This document shows, piece after piece, positions 17,675 through 26,721 of a stretch of 64,000 nt of DNA (position 1 is the stretch's first letter; each line of letters begins with the position of its first letter). The notes below the pieces were generated by a model. It had not been told where the DNA came from. It saw nothing but the letters and a program-made list of their open reading frames with translations, and ran no database searches. Origin of the DNA: Streptomyces sp. TSRI0107 (GTDB taxonomy: Bacteria; Actinomycetota; Actinomycetes; Streptomycetales; Streptomycetaceae); NCBI RefSeq assembly GCF_001905845.1, contig NZ_LIVZ01000001.1, forward strand, positions 806,001 to 870,000, in the 5' to 3' direction. The translations under genes and the position numbers were made by a program.

Positions 17675-17681
17675 GCGAAGG

Positions 17682-17972
17682 TCAGTGGCGGTAGATGCGG
17701 TTCGCTATGGCGTGGCCCACGACCAGGTACACGACCGCGGCGAGACCGTAACCCGCCACGACCCGCGCCCACGCCTCGTCGAACGTGAACAGGTCGTGCG
17801 ACCAGCCCGCCAGCCAGCGGGCCGTGTCGTGGATGAACTGCACGAAGTCGTTGCCACGGTTGGCGTCGAACAGGTACATCAGGATCCACAGTCCCAGGAT
17901 CAGGGCCATGATGTCGGCGATGATCGCGATGACCCGGCCGGCCTGGGTGGCGCTGCGATATCGAGGGGACAT
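17682..17972 (-). CDS. small integral membrane protein
   Basis: The 96-residue protein has two long hydrophobic helices (VIAIIADIMALILGLWILMY and GYGLAAVVYLVVGHAIA) separated by an amphipathic loop with conserved-looking RWLAGWSHDLF. The ATG at 17972 fits the start of MSPRYRSATQAG; longer in-frame extensions are Arg-rich and lack membrane character. It is convergent with the GT4 operon, with 7 bp between stops. No family or function was recognised. Confidence 0.65.
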   Translation of the reverse strand: MSPRYRSATQAGRVIAIIADIMALILGLWILMYLFDANRGNDFVQFIHDTARWLAGWSHDLFTFDEAWARVVAGYGLAAVVYLVVGHAIANRIYRH

Positions 17973-18111
17973 GCCCGCCGGGTAGCCTTCTCGCGCGGGT
18001 CGAAACCGTGTGCCGTCATGTGCCCTGTTTTTACCTGGAGTTGGCGCTTCCGCCGGCTCTCGTTCCCCGCCGTCCTCGATAATCCTGCCCCCTTGAGCGG
18101 CAGGAGGGCCG

Positions 18112-19380
18112 TTGTCCGACGACAGAGCACCCGCCATAGAGGAACCGCGACTCACCACCCGGCGCACCGACCGCCGCCGCACACCCCGGCACGTACTGGC
18201 CGTTCTCCCGTTCGCGGTCGCCGGACTGTTCTCCCTGCTGCTGTCGGGCAACACGCTGCGGCCCCTGGAGCACATCACCACCATCGAGGCCCGGATGGCC
18301 TCCAAGTCCGACTACTTCAGAGACCCGGAAGTGCAACGGCTGTTACTCCGGCACGGCATCCGCGTCGACATCCACCGCCTCGGCTCCCGGGGCATCGCGA
18401 CCCAGTCCCTGGACGGCATGGACGTCGTCTTCCCGTCCGGGCAGCCGGCCGCCAAACTCGTCCTCGACCGCCAGGACCGCTCCGTCCGCTCGGTCCGCCC
18501 CTTCGTCAGCCCCCTGGTCCTCGGCACGTTCCGCGACTACGCCGAGACCCTGGTGAAAGCCGGTGTCGCCACCCGGCAGCAGCCCCCGGACGGGACCGGC
18601 GACACCCTCTACTACGACCTCGACATGGCCCGCTTCACCGGCCTCCTCGACGGCGCCGACGACCCGAGGGACCCCAAGGACGGCACCGGCCGCACCGCCG
18701 ACACCTGGAACGGCATCGGCTACGACGACATCAGCCGCGACGGCCGCAGCAACAGCGGCCGCGTCCTGGTCCGCACCTCCAACGTCTGCGAGTCCAACGC
18801 CGCCGGCACCTACCTCAGCATCCTCGCCTTCGTCACCAACGGGAACCGCACCCCCGGCACGCGTGACGGCGAGGACACCAGGATCGCCGCCGAGATCAAA
18901 CCCCTCATCGACCTCCAGGGCATGTGGGCCGACGAACAGGCCGAGAGCTACTTCTCCGACCTGGGCGAGTCCATCGCGCCGATCTCCCTCATCTACGAGC
19001 ACCAGTACCTGGCCCACCAGATCGCCCACCACGACCGCGACGGCCGCCAGGACACCAGCCGCGTCCTGCTCTACCCCACGCCCTACGCCCTCACCGAACC
19101 CCAGCTGATCTCCCTCACCGACAAGGGCGACCGGCTCGTGCGGATCATCCAGGAGGACGAGGAGCTGCGCCGCCGCGCCCTCGAACTCGGCTTCCGCGTC
19201 CGCTTCTCCGGCGCCGACGGCACCAGCGAACAGCTCAACTCCCACCTCGCCGAGCACGGCATACAGGTGCCGAAGGAGAACGCCGACCAGACCAAGGTCT
19301 ACGAACCCGACCTGGAGGTCCTGGAGGAGATCATCGACTACGTCGGCGACTGCCCGCCGCCCGTCCAGGAGACGCCGTGA
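18112..19380 (+). CDS. membrane-anchored extracytoplasmic protein of unknown function
   Basis: The 422-residue product has a short cytoplasmic Arg-rich N-terminus, one membrane helix (VLAVLPFAVAGLFSLLLSG) and a large extracytoplasmic domain. That domain resembles the substrate-binding fold of the next gene (FPSGQPAAKLVLD, YYDLDMARF, SNVCESNAAGTYLSI). The TTG at 18112 is chosen for AGGAGG 6 bp upstream. Its TGA overlaps the GTG of the VWA gene, so the two are coupled. Conserved in this three-gene setting in streptomycetes as far as I recall; no enzymatic motif was seen. Confidence 0.7.
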   Translation: MSDDRAPAIEEPRLTTRRTDRRRTPRHVLAVLPFAVAGLFSLLLSGNTLRPLEHITTIEARMASKSDYFRDPEVQRLLLRHGIRVDIHRLGSRGIATQSLDGMDVVFPSGQPAAKLVLDRQDRSVRSVRPFVSPLVLGTFRDYAETLVKAGVATRQQPPDGTGDTLYYDLDMARFTGLLDGADDPRDPKDGTGRTADTWNGIGYDDISRDGRSNSGRVLVRTSNVCESNAAGTYLSILAFVTNGNRTPGTRDGEDTRIAAEIKPLIDLQGMWADEQAESYFSDLGESIAPISLIYEHQYLAHQIAHHDRDGRQDTSRVLLYPTPYALTEPQLISLTDKGDRLVRIIQEDEELRRRALELGFRVRFSGADGTSEQLNSHLAEHGIQVPKENADQTKVYEPDLEVLEEIIDYVGDCPPPVQETP

Positions 19381-20954
19381 GGGCCGCCGCACGCGCCCTG
19401 CTCGGGCTCGCCCTGCTCGGCGCCACGCTCACCTCCTGCACCTCCGACGACGACCCCACCACCCTCCGCGTCCTCGCCAGCCCCGAACTCGCCGACGTCG
19501 CCCCCCTGCTGGCCGACCTCACCGAGGACACCGGCATCGAGCTGGACATCGATTACCGGGCCGACGCCGACCTCGACGGCCAGTACCCGGCCGGCCGCTC
19601 CGGCTACGACCTCGCCTGGCTCGCCTCGGACCGCTCCTTCCTGCTGCGCGTCCGGGACTCCGACGGCGAACTGACCCGCCCCGAGTCCACGGCCGTCATG
19701 CGCTCGCCGGTCGTCGTCGGCCTGGCCCCCGACACCGCGAGGAAGCTGCGCGCCGACGCCCCCGGCGGGCGGATCTCCTGGGCGGACGTCGCCGACGCCG
19801 CAGCCGACGGCACCGTACGGTTCGGGATGGCCGACCCGCGGCGCAGCGACACCGGCCGCGCCGCGCTCGTCGGCGTCGCCACCGCCGCCGCCGGCACCGG
19901 CAGCGCCCTGCGCGAACAGGACGTCTCCTGCGACCGGCTGCGCGGCTTCCGCTCCGGCCAGACCCTCACCGCCGCCAGCTCCCGCGACCTCATGGCCCGC
20001 TACCCCGGCCGGCAGGACGACGCCAACGCGCTGATCGCGCACGAGGCGGAACTCCTCGCCCTCAACGCCTCCGGCGACCTGCGCGCCCCGCTGGAGATCG
20101 TCCACCCCGACGACGGCATGGTCCTCTCCGACTTCCCGCTGCTCCTGCTCGACCCCGGCGCCCGGCCGGCGTACCGCGAGGTCGTCGACTGGCTGCTCGC
20201 CGAGGACACCCAGCGCGCCCTGATGGAACGGACGTACCGGCGCCCCGTCAACCAGGACGTCGAACCGTCCGAGGCGCTGCGCACCCCCGTCGGCAACGCC
20301 CTGTCCTTCCCCGACCGCCTCTCCGTCGTCGAGCGGCTGATCACCGACTACGGCGACCCGGCCGACGGCACCGCCGACCAGGTCGTCTTCGTCCTCGACT
20401 TCTCCACCTCCATGCGCGGCACCCGCATGGCCGGCCTGCGCGCCGCCTTCGCCGGCCTGAGCGGCGCCGACGACAGCCCGACAGGCAAGTTCGCCCGCTT
20501 CCACCGGGGGGAACGGCTGTCGGTGGTGCGGTTCGGGGGCCGGGTGCTGGAGGAGCGGACGGTGACGGTCCGCGACGACGAGGATCTGCGTGACCTGAAC
20601 GACCTGGTGGCGAACGGGGGTTACGACGACGCCACCGCCCTGTGGACGGCCCTCGACCACGGCTACCGCGTCGCCGCCACCGCCGTACGCGACGACCCGC
20701 ACCGCCCCGTCTCCATCGTGCTGATGACCGACGGCGAGAACAACGCGGGCATCACCTACGAGGAGTTCCTGCGCCGCCACCGCGCCCTCGGCGCCGAGGC
20801 CGAGGCGGTGCCCACCTTCCCCGTCCATCTCGGAGAGGCCGACACCGACGCCCTGCGGCGGGCCGCCGACGCGACCGGCGGCCGGATGGTCGACGCCGGA
20901 CTCTCCTCCCTTTCCGACGCGTTCAAGGAGATCCGTGGGTGTCATCGACAGTGA
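19377..20954 (+). CDS. lipoprotein with solute-binding and von Willebrand A domains
   Basis: The 525-residue protein opens with a lipobox (GATLTSC, Cys about residue 21) and continues with a type-2 periplasmic-binding-like domain (residues about 30-330). It ends in a VWA domain whose MIDAS motif is DFSTSMRG at about 340, with LMTDGENN nearby. It should be anchored outside the membrane and may sense or bind a ligand through a metal-dependent adhesion site. GTG start overlap upstream and 20-bp overlap downstream indicate an operon with both neighbours. Confidence 0.82.
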   Translation: MRAAARALLGLALLGATLTSCTSDDDPTTLRVLASPELADVAPLLADLTEDTGIELDIDYRADADLDGQYPAGRSGYDLAWLASDRSFLLRVRDSDGELTRPESTAVMRSPVVVGLAPDTARKLRADAPGGRISWADVADAAADGTVRFGMADPRRSDTGRAALVGVATAAAGTGSALREQDVSCDRLRGFRSGQTLTAASSRDLMARYPGRQDDANALIAHEAELLALNASGDLRAPLEIVHPDDGMVLSDFPLLLLDPGARPAYREVVDWLLAEDTQRALMERTYRRPVNQDVEPSEALRTPVGNALSFPDRLSVVERLITDYGDPADGTADQVVFVLDFSTSMRGTRMAGLRAAFAGLSGADDSPTGKFARFHRGERLSVVRFGGRVLEERTVTVRDDEDLRDLNDLVANGGYDDATALWTALDHGYRVAATAVRDDPHRPVSIVLMTDGENNAGITYEEFLRRHRALGAEAEAVPTFPVHLGEADTDALRRAADATGGRMVDAGLSSLSDAFKEIRGCHRQ

Positions 20955-21714
20955 GTGGTGGGCCCTTTGGTGGTGGCCCTGGCTGGTCGTCTGGGCGGGA
21001 ACGGCGGCCTGCTGGGCCGTCCTGCTGCGCTACGGCCTGATCCGCCTCGGCTGGCTGCGCAGACGCCGCCGGCGCGGCGGCCGCACCGTCCACGGCATGT
21101 GCTTCTTCCTGCACGAGCAGCGGGTGATGGACCTCTACCAGCAGGGCGGCTTCACCGCCGCCCTCGAACAGGAGGTCGCCGACCGGATCAACGTCACCAG
21201 CGGCGTCGGCCTGCGCGCCAAGTTCGGCTGGGGCGGCGGCAAGGCCAACCGGGACGTCACCAAGGAACGCGTCACCGCCTACATCCAGCAGAGCACGCCC
21301 ATCACCGTGATACGGCTCCTCATGGACACCATGCGCAAGGAGGACGTGGTCGTCCACGCCGACCTCACCACCGGCCTGATCGTCCCCAACCGGGGCCTCG
21401 CCGACACCCTCCGCGACCGGGGCGACCGCGTCCCGCTGACCGCCGTCGCCGTCGTCTCCGCGTTCGTCTCCGTCACCGGCCGCTTCACCGCCGAACGCTC
21501 CGAGAGCGGCGACATCGTGCTGCGCGCCCCCTACGGCGACGGCCCGGACCCCGCCCATGTCCGCGTCACCTGCGAGGCGGCGGGCGTCCGCGAGGGCTTC
21601 CAGAACGCGGAGTACTTCACCGGCGAGTTCCAGGCCCGCTGCCTCGGCAAGGTGCAGACGTGGAACAGCCGGACGGGGGAGCTGTCCCTGAACCCCGTGG
21701 CGATCTTCCTGTAG
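20935..21714 (+). CDS. membrane-anchored cytoplasmic-domain protein, third gene of the VWA operon
   Basis: The 259-residue protein has a Trp-rich N-terminal helix (ALWWWPWLVVWAGTAACWAV) followed by an RRRRRRGGR stop-transfer. A globular domain with HGMCFFLHEQRVMDLYQQ and VVHADLTTGLIVPNR follows; it looks cytoplasmic. The GTG/ATG start lies 20 bp inside the VWA gene. The operon thus joins two extracytoplasmic proteins with one that may signal inward. No known family was recognised. Confidence 0.7.
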   Translation: MGVIDSEWWALWWWPWLVVWAGTAACWAVLLRYGLIRLGWLRRRRRRGGRTVHGMCFFLHEQRVMDLYQQGGFTAALEQEVADRINVTSGVGLRAKFGWGGGKANRDVTKERVTAYIQQSTPITVIRLLMDTMRKEDVVVHADLTTGLIVPNRGLADTLRDRGDRVPLTAVAVVSAFVSVTGRFTAERSESGDIVLRAPYGDGPDPAHVRVTCEAAGVREGFQNAEYFTGEFQARCLGKVQTWNSRTGELSLNPVAIFL

Positions 21715-21794
21715 GCGGTCAGGAGTTCGGCTCCGTCGGCGTGCGCAGACCCTCCTGACGGGCTGCCGGTTGTTCGGCTGGTGGCTGTACGACA

Positions 21795-21826
21795 ACGGCC
21801 CCCCGCCCGGAAGGGCGAGGGGCCGT
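21795..21826. terminator. bidirectional hairpin terminator
   Basis: ACGGCCCC and GGGGCCGT form a stem interrupted by one mismatch and extended by CGCCC/GGGCG around a GGAA loop. It sits between the convergent VWA-operon and P/Q-rich membrane-protein genes. Confidence 0.65.
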
Positions 21827-21850
21827 ACGCGCGTTGTGTGAGCCCGGCCG

Positions 21851-22654
21851 TCAGCCGCGCTGGATACCGCTGGTGTCCTGGAGCACACCACGGCGGCCGT
21901 CCTGCGTCTGCGCGATCAGCGTCGCACCGCGCTGCTCGACCGCCAGGTACCAGGTACCCGGGGCGAGTTCGGCGATCGGCGTCGGAGAACCGTCCTCCGC
22001 GAACAGCGGACGCGGCACCGGGACGGCGAACCAGAACGGGGAGAAGTCGCCCGCCGGCTGCTGCGGGGCCTGCGGCTGCTGGGGCTGCTGCGGCTGAGGC
22101 TGCGCGCCACCGCCGTACGGCTGCTGCGGCTGGCCACCGAACGGCGGCTGCTGGGCGCCCTGCGCGCCCGGGTAGCCGTAACCGCCCTGCGGCTGCCCGC
22201 CGTAGGGCTGCGGGGCGGCCGGACGCGGGGCACCGACGAGGGCGGCCTTGAGGGCCGGGACCAGGGGGGTGGCGATGGCGGCGGCGGCCAGGATCAGGGC
22301 GACGATCAGGCCGAGGATGAGACCGGTGCCGGCCCCGTCGGCGTCGATGGTCCACCACAGCAGCGACCATGCGGCAGCGACGGTGAGGGCGACGCCGAGC
22401 GCGCCGAGATCCAGGCCGGCGACCTTGCGCGGCTGGGGGAGCAGGCGAGCAACGACAATGAGCGCGCCACCGACCACGCCGGTCATGTACGTGCCAAGCC
22501 CCAGTCCGAGGCTGAGGTCCCAGGCGTTGGGGAGGTCGGCTGCGTCGCAGAAGGCGCCGTCGCAGTCGGCAACATCGAGGAACGACGCGATGAACAGCAA
22601 CACCGCTGCTCCGATCACCACGCCATCGCCCCGAGTGAGGGAGCGGATATTCAC
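21851..22654 (-). CDS. four-helix membrane protein with Pro/Gln/Gly-rich linker
   Basis: The 267-residue protein has four N-terminal membrane helices (VVIGAAVLLFIASFLDV, YMTGVVGGALIVVARLL and two more), a DUF5336-like arrangement. A low-complexity stretch of PQQPYGGG-type repeats follows (residues about 150-205). A C-terminal beta-rich domain (PGTWYLAVEQRGATLIAQTQ) closes the protein. The first loop carries two Cys (VADCDGAFC) that could form a disulfide outside the cell. The function is unknown; actinobacteria have many proteins of this layout. Confidence 0.75.
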   Translation of the reverse strand: MNIRSLTRGDGVVIGAAVLLFIASFLDVADCDGAFCDAADLPNAWDLSLGLGLGTYMTGVVGGALIVVARLLPQPRKVAGLDLGALGVALTVAAAWSLLWWTIDADGAGTGLILGLIVALILAAAAIATPLVPALKAALVGAPRPAAPQPYGGQPQGGYGYPGAQGAQQPPFGGQPQQPYGGGAQPQPQQPQQPQAPQQPAGDFSPFWFAVPVPRPLFAEDGSPTPIAELAPGTWYLAVEQRGATLIAQTQDGRRGVLQDTSGIQRG

Positions 22655-22818
22655 TTCTTGTCCTTCGTCAGTCGTCTCGTCTTCGGCATTGCTGGAGGCG
22701 TCGCTGTCACCATGTCGCCGTCAGGCCCTGGTGTGAAGCGCGGGGGTGGCCCCTCATCGTACGGACGACCCTATCGTCCGCCCTCCGAGGCTGTCCGCCC
22801 GGATCAGTGCGCTGATCA

Positions 22819-23760
22819 TCACCCGCGCAGGAAACTCACGATTCCCTCAGAGATTCCTTGCGCCGCCTTCTGCCGCCAGGCACCGCTGGTCAGCAATGCC
22901 GCGTCCTTGCTATCGCGCATGTTGCCGCACTCGATGAACACCTTGGGAACCGTTGACAGATTGAGACCGCCCAGGTCCTCGCGTGTGACGAGTCCGGTGC
23001 CGTCGCCGACGTAGTTGGAGGGCGCGCTGCCGGTCACGCGCACGAAGTTCCCCGCGATGCGCTCGCCCAGTTCGCGCGAGGGCGCGACGATGGGCCGGGT
23101 GTCGGCGGCACCGGCGTGCACCTCGCCCGGCAGGATCACATGGAACCCGCGGTTCCCGGCGCCCGATCCGTCGGCGTGCAGGGACACCACGGCATCCGCG
23201 TCCGCCTCGTTCCCGATGCGGGCCCGTTCGTCGATGCAGGGGCCGTACGGCTGGTCGGCGTCATGGGTGAGCTTCACCGTGGCGCCCTGCCGCTGGAGCA
23301 GGGTGCGCATGCGGTGGGCGACGTCGAGGGTGAACTTCGCCTCGGCGTACCCGTCGTTGGTCGACGTGCCGGTGGTGTCGCATTCCTTGCGGCTCGTCCC
23401 GATGTCGACCTTCTGGTTGATTTCGGTGGCGTGCCGGAAGTTGCCGGGATTGTGGCCGGGGTCGATGACGACGACCTTGCCCTTGAGCGGGCCCGAGGCA
23501 GCGCTGCTCGTGTCCTTCGGCGCGGGGCTCGTCGGGCTCGGCTTCTCGTCGTCGGAGGGCGTGGACGCCTCGGCGGAGGGCGTGCCCGCCGTCGAGGAGG
23601 CCGCCGCACGGCCGCCCCCGGTGTCCGATCCTCCCGTGGTCTCGACGACCAGCCATCCGGCCAGCGCACCGGCGACCAGCGCGGCTCCCACCACGGCGAT
23701 CAGCCTGCGGCGCGGGCGACGGGCGGGGGGAGGATCGAATTCCGGACCTGCGTACGACAC
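22819..23760 (-). CDS. N-acetylmuramoyl-L-alanine amidase (Amidase_3)
   Basis: The 313-residue protein has an N-terminal Arg-rich segment plus membrane helix (LIAVVGAALVAGALAGWLVV), a Ser/Thr/Pro-rich linker to about residue 90, and a catalytic Amidase_3 domain. Zinc ligands are recognisable in VVIDPGHNPG (His), in an acidic Glu downstream (YAEAKFTLDVA) and in VVSLHADGSG (His). The catalytic Glu is likely in KVFIECGNM. It cleaves the amide between MurNAc and the stem peptide outside the membrane. It stands alone, with divergent upstream sequence containing the VOC remnant. Confidence 0.9.
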   Translation of the reverse strand: MSYAGPEFDPPPARRPRRRLIAVVGAALVAGALAGWLVVETTGGSDTGGGRAAASSTAGTPSAEASTPSDDEKPSPTSPAPKDTSSAASGPLKGKVVVIDPGHNPGNFRHATEINQKVDIGTSRKECDTTGTSTNDGYAEAKFTLDVAHRMRTLLQRQGATVKLTHDADQPYGPCIDERARIGNEADADAVVSLHADGSGAGNRGFHVILPGEVHAGAADTRPIVAPSRELGERIAGNFVRVTGSAPSNYVGDGTGLVTREDLGGLNLSTVPKVFIECGNMRDSKDAALLTSGAWRQKAAQGISEGIVSFLRG

Positions 23761-23769
23761 GGGGCCACC

Positions 23770-23887
23770 CTAGCGGGCGGGGCGGTCGGCGGCGGGGTCG
23801 GGCGGACCGGCCACACCGACACACGCCTCGTTCCCCTCGGGGTCGGCCGGCACCCGGTTCGACGGCGCGTCGGCGTCGTCCACCAGC
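23770..23887 (-). pseudogene. C-terminal remnant of a VOC (glyoxalase-like) protein
   Basis: A minus-strand frame reads LVDDADAPSNRVPADPEGN followed by EACVGVAGPP and stops at TAG (23770-23772). The ADPEGNE-C pattern is the usual end of a VOC/glyoxalase-like domain. Upstream of it the frame dissolves into a 7-bp tandem repeat, so the first 80-90 residues are gone. It is not translated from any visible start. Confidence 0.5.
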
Positions 23888-23961
23888 CGTCCGCCGTCCG
23901 CCGTCCGCCGTCCGCCGTCCGCCGTCAGCCGTCAGCCGTCAGCCGTCCGCCGTCCGCCGCC
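23885..23961. repeat. heptanucleotide tandem repeat, 11 units
   Basis: Eleven units of (A/C)GCCGTC are arrayed head to tail: one A-type, five C-type, three A-type, then two C-type of which the last is CGCCGCC. It abuts the VOC remnant and no gene crosses it. Such arrays are prone to slippage. Confidence 0.9.
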
Positions 23962-24026
23962 CGCGAGCGCCGCGGCGATCCGCGCCTCCGCCTGGGGCTG
24001 TGGGCACTTCGGGCAGGACAGGGCCG

Positions 24027-24677
24027 TCAGACCCCCGCCCCCACCCGCCGCAGCACCCGCATCGATCCCGCCACCGAAACCTCCGTGAACGCCCCCGACT
24101 CCAGCGCCCGCAGGTAGACGCGGTACGGGGCCTGACCGGTGAACTCGTCCTCGGGGTCGGGGAAGACGTCGTGGATGACGAGGAGACCGCCGTCCGCCAC
24201 GTGGGGCGCCCAGCCCTCGTAGTCGGCGGTGGCGTGTTCGTCGGTGTGGCCGCCGTCGATGAAGACGAGGGCGACGGGGGTGTTCCACAGCGCGGCGATC
24301 TGCGGGGAGCGGCCGACGAGGGCCACCACGTGGTCCTCCAGTCCGGCCTTGTGCAGGGTGCGGCGGAAGGCCGGCAGGGTGTCCATCAGGCCCAGCTCGG
24401 GGTCGACGGTCTCCGGGTCGTGGTAGTCCCAGCCCGGCTGCTGCTCCTCGCTGCCCCGGTGATGGTCGACGGTGATCGCCGTGACACCGGCGGCGCGGGC
24501 CGCGTCGGCGAGGAGGATCGTGGAGCGGCCGCAGTAGGTGCCGACCTCCAGCAGGGGCAGCCCGAGCCGCCCCGCCTCCGCGGCGGCCGCGTACAGCGCC
24601 AGCCCCTCGTCGACCGGCATGAACCCCTTCGCGGCCTCGAAGGCGGCCAGGATCTCCGGCTCGGGTGCCGTGGTCAT
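24027..24677 (-). CDS. class I SAM-dependent methyltransferase (Methyltransf_24-like)
   Basis: The 216-residue enzyme has the SAM loop LLEVGTYCGRSTILLAD near residues 45-60, a VDHHRGSEEQQPGWDYHD segment, and ALVFIDGGHTDEHATADY with the metal/substrate-site His. The ATG at 24677 was chosen because GGAAGGAC lies about 6 bp upstream; the longer frame lacks homologous character. The family acts on small hydroxylated or amino substrates; the specific target is unknown. It is monocistronic by context. Confidence 0.82.
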   Translation of the reverse strand: MTTAPEPEILAAFEAAKGFMPVDEGLALYAAAAEAGRLGLPLLEVGTYCGRSTILLADAARAAGVTAITVDHHRGSEEQQPGWDYHDPETVDPELGLMDTLPAFRRTLHKAGLEDHVVALVGRSPQIAALWNTPVALVFIDGGHTDEHATADYEGWAPHVADGGLLVIHDVFPDPEDEFTGQAPYRVYLRALESGAFTEVSVAGSMRVLRRVGAGV

Positions 24678-24839
24678 GGGGGTCCTTCCGGTCGTACGAC
24701 TGTTCCAGCCGCACATGCTGCCGCACCCCCGGTCACTGGTACGACAGGGGGTGCGGAACACGCCCTGCAGGGGCGCGGGGAACCGCGCGACCAGCCACGA
24801 CACCGCCGCAGACGCCATGTCGCGGTACGTCGCGGAGTG

Positions 24840-26552
24840 CTACGCGCTGACCGTCTCGCCCGGCAGGGACAGATCCATCTCAACCGGACGATCGTCCCCG
24901 GAGTGAGTCGCCGACGAAGCCAGCGGCCCATGCCCGGCGGCCTGCACGGCGAGGACGTACGGGCCGGCGGCCGGCACGGCCAGGGTGTAGCCGCCGTCCT
25001 CCCCGGAGAACGTCGCCCCCGCCCGGCGCCCGCGCCGGTCGATCAGGGTGACCTGGGCCCGGGCCACCGGCGTGCCCGCGGCGTCCAGCACCCGCCCCCG
25101 GAAGCCGCGCAGCACCTCCTCGCTGCTCGCCCGCAGCTGCGGCTTGCCGGAGGGGCGCTGTCCGGGCAGGAACAGGGCCAGGACCAGGCCGACGGCGACG
25201 GCTGCGGTCGCGATGAGGAAGGACACGCGGAAGCCGTGCATGGTCGGGATCTCGACGCCGCCGACCTCGTTCGCCGTGCTCGCCAGCACCATGCCGATGA
25301 CGGCGCTCGACACGGACGTGCCGATGGACCGCATCAGGGTGTTGAGGCCGTTCGCCGCGCCCGTCTCGGAGGCCGGGACCGCGCCGACGATCAGCGCCGG
25401 CAGGGAGGAGTACGCGAGGCCGATACCGGCGCCGAGGAGGACCGAGGTGACGACGGTCTGCCAGGCGGCCTCCATCAGGCCGAGGCCGGCGCCGTAGCCG
25501 ACGGCTATGACGAGCAGGCCGACGATCAGGGTGACCTTGGGGCCGTACTTGGCCGATAGGCGGGCGTAGACCGGCGCGGTGAACATCATCGTCAGGCCGA
25601 GCGGGGCCACGCACAGGCCCGCGACGACCATCGACTGGCCGAGGCCGTAACCGGTCGCGGAGGGGAGCTGGAGGAGCTGGGGCAGGACGAGGGAGACGAC
25701 GTAGAAGGAGACGCCGACCATGATCGACGCGAGGTTGGTGAGCAGCACCTCGCGGCGGGCGGTGGTCCGCAGGTCGACCAGGGGCGCGGCGAGGCGCAGC
25801 TCCATCAGCCCCCACAGGAGGAGGACGACGACCGCCGCGCCGAACAGGCCCAGCGTGGTGGGCGACGACCAGCCCCAGTCGCTGCCCTTGGTGACGGGCA
25901 GGAGGAGCAGGACGAGCCCGGCGGACAGCCCGACGGCACCCGGCAGGTCGAAGGAGCCGGGGGCGCGCGCCGGGGACTCGGGTACGGCGAGCAGGGTGAG
26001 CGCGATGGCGAGGACGCCGAGGCCGGCGGCGCCGTAGAAGAGGGCGTGCCAGTCGGTGTGCTGGGCGACGAGCGCGGCGGCGGGCAGCGCGAGGCCGCCG
26101 CCGACGCCGATCGAGGAGCTCATCAGCGCCATCGCGGAGCCGAGCCGTTCACGCGGCAGCATGTCGCGCATCAGGCCGATGCCGAGCGGAATGGCTCCCA
26201 TGGCGAAGCCCTGGAGGGTACGGCCCGCGATCATCGGGAGCAGGGTGCTGGTGAGCGCGCTGATCAGCGCGCCGACGACCATCACCGCGAGGCTGGTGAC
26301 CAGCATGCGGCGCTTGCCGTACAGGTCGCCGAGCCGGCCCATGATGGGCGTCGCCACGGCTCCGGACAGGAGTGTGGAGGTCAGTACCCAGGTCGCGTTT
26401 CCGGCGTCGGTGTCCAGCAGCTGCGGCAGGTCCTTGATCACAGGGACGAGCAGGGTCTGCATCACCGCGACAACGATGCCCGCGAAGGCGAGGACGGGGA
26501 CGACGGCCCCGCCGGCGCTCCGGGCGGGCTGGTCGGTCGGCGTGAGCGTCAT
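24840..26552 (-). CDS. MFS (DHA2-type, 14 TM) transporter with C-terminal carboxypeptidase-regulatory-like domain
   Basis: The 570-residue protein starts with a 14-helix drug:H+ antiporter domain (motif A GRLGDLYGKRRM, residues 73-84; motif C-like GLALPAAALV). At about residue 470 a beta-sandwich begins: GFRGRVLDAAGTPVARAQVT, then GGYTLAVPAAGPYVLAV. This is a CarboxypepD_reg/Ig-like module that should lie in the cytoplasm after an even number of helices. Direct repeats at 26623-26652 in its upstream region may be an operator. Export of a drug-like compound is inferred from family; the substrate is unknown. Confidence 0.88.
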   Translation of the reverse strand: MTLTPTDQPARSAGGAVVPVLAFAGIVVAVMQTLLVPVIKDLPQLLDTDAGNATWVLTSTLLSGAVATPIMGRLGDLYGKRRMLVTSLAVMVVGALISALTSTLLPMIAGRTLQGFAMGAIPLGIGLMRDMLPRERLGSAMALMSSSIGVGGGLALPAAALVAQHTDWHALFYGAAGLGVLAIALTLLAVPESPARAPGSFDLPGAVGLSAGLVLLLLPVTKGSDWGWSSPTTLGLFGAAVVVLLLWGLMELRLAAPLVDLRTTARREVLLTNLASIMVGVSFYVVSLVLPQLLQLPSATGYGLGQSMVVAGLCVAPLGLTMMFTAPVYARLSAKYGPKVTLIVGLLVIAVGYGAGLGLMEAAWQTVVTSVLLGAGIGLAYSSLPALIVGAVPASETGAANGLNTLMRSIGTSVSSAVIGMVLASTANEVGGVEIPTMHGFRVSFLIATAAVAVGLVLALFLPGQRPSGKPQLRASSEEVLRGFRGRVLDAAGTPVARAQVTLIDRRGRRAGATFSGEDGGYTLAVPAAGPYVLAVQAAGHGPLASSATHSGDDRPVEMDLSLPGETVSA

Positions 26553-26622
26553 GGAGAAGGGCCTCCAGGGCAGAGGAGAGGGCGAGCCGGGCGGATGTGT
26601 GCAGGAGGAACCCCGTGCGCCT

Positions 26623-26652
26623 GGGCAACTATTCCGATCCTTCGGGCAACTA
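26623..26652. promoter_or_regulatory. 9-bp direct repeats, probable operator of the MFS gene
   Basis: Two perfect GGGCAACTA copies have a 21-bp period, two helical turns, so the same face of the DNA is presented. They lie 71-100 bp upstream of the MFS start. Such spacing is typical for a regulator binding as tandem monomers or dimers. Confidence 0.4.
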
Positions 26653-26721
26653 ATGAATTCTTGACCCGCTCATGGTGATCTGATCCCCCATCAGGCAAGA
26701 CGACTGTGTCGGGCTGCACCT

